Assembly: GCA_009911305.1 (NCBI GenBank)
Contig: QXXC01000034.1
Span: forward strand, 1-40,865
DNA length: 40,865 bases
Reading direction: 5' to 3'
From: Clostridiaceae bacterium
GTDB lineage: Bacteria > Bacillota > Clostridia > Lachnospirales > Lachnospiraceae
This document shows, in pieces, positions 40,668 through 40,865 of this stretch; the stretch's first letter is position 1; every line of letters begins with the position of its first letter. The notes beneath the pieces are model-generated. The model was not told the DNA's origin. It worked only from the letters and a program-made list of their open reading frames with translations, and did no database searches. The position numbers and the translations under genes are program-made.

Positions 40668-40690
40668 CTTCTGGTCACAGTGACCAGAAG
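40668..40690. repeat. P2 palindrome site 4
   Basis: Perfect 10-bp arms CTTCTGGTCA and TGACCAGAAG around CAG. It lies beside the long hairpin, as P1 site 2 does. Confidence 0.8.
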
Positions 40691-40694
40691 CCAG

Positions 40695-40734
40695 ACAAAA
40701 ACACCGCTCCGTTTTTTAGCGGAAGCGGTGTTTT
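40695..40734. terminator. Terminator near the right end of element 2
   Basis: AAAACACCGCT-CCG pairs with CGG-AAGCGGTGTTTT around a T-rich loop. It is flanked by A and T runs on both sides and corresponds in place to the ICE1 terminator at 1995-2031. Confidence 0.65.
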
Positions 40735-40772
40735 GTGTAAGGTTGACAGCCCATTTTATTTGTTGTGTTTCT

Positions 40773-40788
40773 GTATGCTCTTGTTAAG
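40773..40788 (-). repeat. Right inverted end of element 2
   Basis: Complement of CTTAACAAGAGCATAC, matching the left end in 14 of 16 positions. The remaining 77 bp to the window edge contain GGAAGGAGGAG near 40820-40831 but no recognisable gene. Confidence 0.5.
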
Positions 40789-40865
40789 GGAAGATAGGAA
40801 TAGCAATACACTACAGAGCACGGAAGGAGGAGTGGCGAATTTATTTCGACCCCGTATAGTTATAT

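Larger units (their letters stand above)
33767..40788 (-). mobile_element. Element 2: collapsed Tn1549-like mobilisable or relic element
   Basis: Ends carry inverted repeats: CTTAACAAGGGCACAC at 33767-33782 and the complement of CTTAACAAGAGCATAC at 40773-40788 (14 of 16). Inside, in transcription order, are a P2 palindrome, the long hairpin block, mobC, a relaxase scar, a P2 palindrome with the three-hairpin block, cargo, the leader-sigma block, a P2 palindrome and a serine recombinase. This order matches ICE1 with the transfer genes removed. It may be mobilised in trans if its oriT is kept; otherwise it is a relic. Confidence 0.7.

Noticed and set aside
35350..40748. Inverted words GCTGTCAACCTT near 35350 and its complement near 40740 as the ends of element 2
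   Set aside because: The left copy lies inside the element, upstream of the recombinase gene, so it cannot be an end; the pair at 33767 and 40773 fits better.
1..40865. tRNA or rRNA genes
   Set aside because: I saw no cloverleaf-like or rRNA-like sequence; both elements appear to target protein-coding or intergenic DNA.

Overview
The window looks like a chromosome segment from a gut Clostridia bacterium, probably Lachnospiraceae-like (inference from AGGAGG-type ribosome sites, TTGACA/TATAAT promoters and gene families). It carries two integrated elements of the Tn1549-like conjugative family in otherwise ordinary chromosome.

Left flank (1-1901): the start of a leftward Rpn/PD-(D/E)XK nuclease-like gene and the 5' half of a TOTE-type primase-helicase gene. 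The 3' half of that gene resumes at 26643. Between them lies a 24.7-kb integrative conjugative element (ICE1, about 1902-26644). Both junctions share the triplet ATA, have matching inverted arms, and joining them restores one open frame (G-D-G-I-Y-V-D-T).

ICE1 reads left to right. It starts with an orphan ParB/KorB-like protein and a long conserved hairpin, then a DUF4406 protein and the antirestriction protein ArdA. The transfer module follows: PcfB, VirD4/TraG, Maff2 pilin-like protein, VirB6, SpoVG-like protein, two DNA methyltransferases, PrgI, VirB4, an NlpC/P60 hydrolase, DUF4315, DUF4366, Cys-rich proteins, MobC and a MOBP relaxase. AT-rich cargo comes next (XRE regulator, WYL regulator, uracil-DNA-glycosylase-like protein, MFS exporter). 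The right end holds a leader-peptide/terminator/hairpin block, a sigma-like gene with an amber codon, small genes and a large serine recombinase.

Between the elements (26645-33766) lie a possible antitoxin remnant, a NapH-type ferredoxin, a GNAT acetyltransferase with an in-frame MITE, a LacI regulator and a beta-glucoside-type PTS gene broken by a 102-bp insertion.

Element 2 (about 33767-40788, genes leftward) is a collinear but collapsed relative of ICE1. It keeps a serine recombinase, the sigma-like gene with the same leader block, MobC, and the same two hairpin blocks. It has lost the transfer genes, and the relaxase is reduced to a 3' scar. Its cargo is a TetR-controlled ABC transporter operon plus small proteins.

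The most unusual signal is a palindrome repeated 16 times in ICE1 and not seen by eye outside it: arm CTTCGGGACA, a 3-bp centre, arm TGTCCCGAAG. Element 2 has four sites of identical geometry with different specificity bases (arm CTTCTGGTCA, arm TGACCAGAAG). The shared form is CTTC-4-CA-3-TG-4-GAAG. Sites lie mainly at gene boundaries; when inside genes they are read in all three frames, so conservation is at the DNA level. I infer they are operator or partition sites for a KorB/ParB-like protein, most simply the ParB encoded at ICE1's left end. All site counts and homologies were made by eye.
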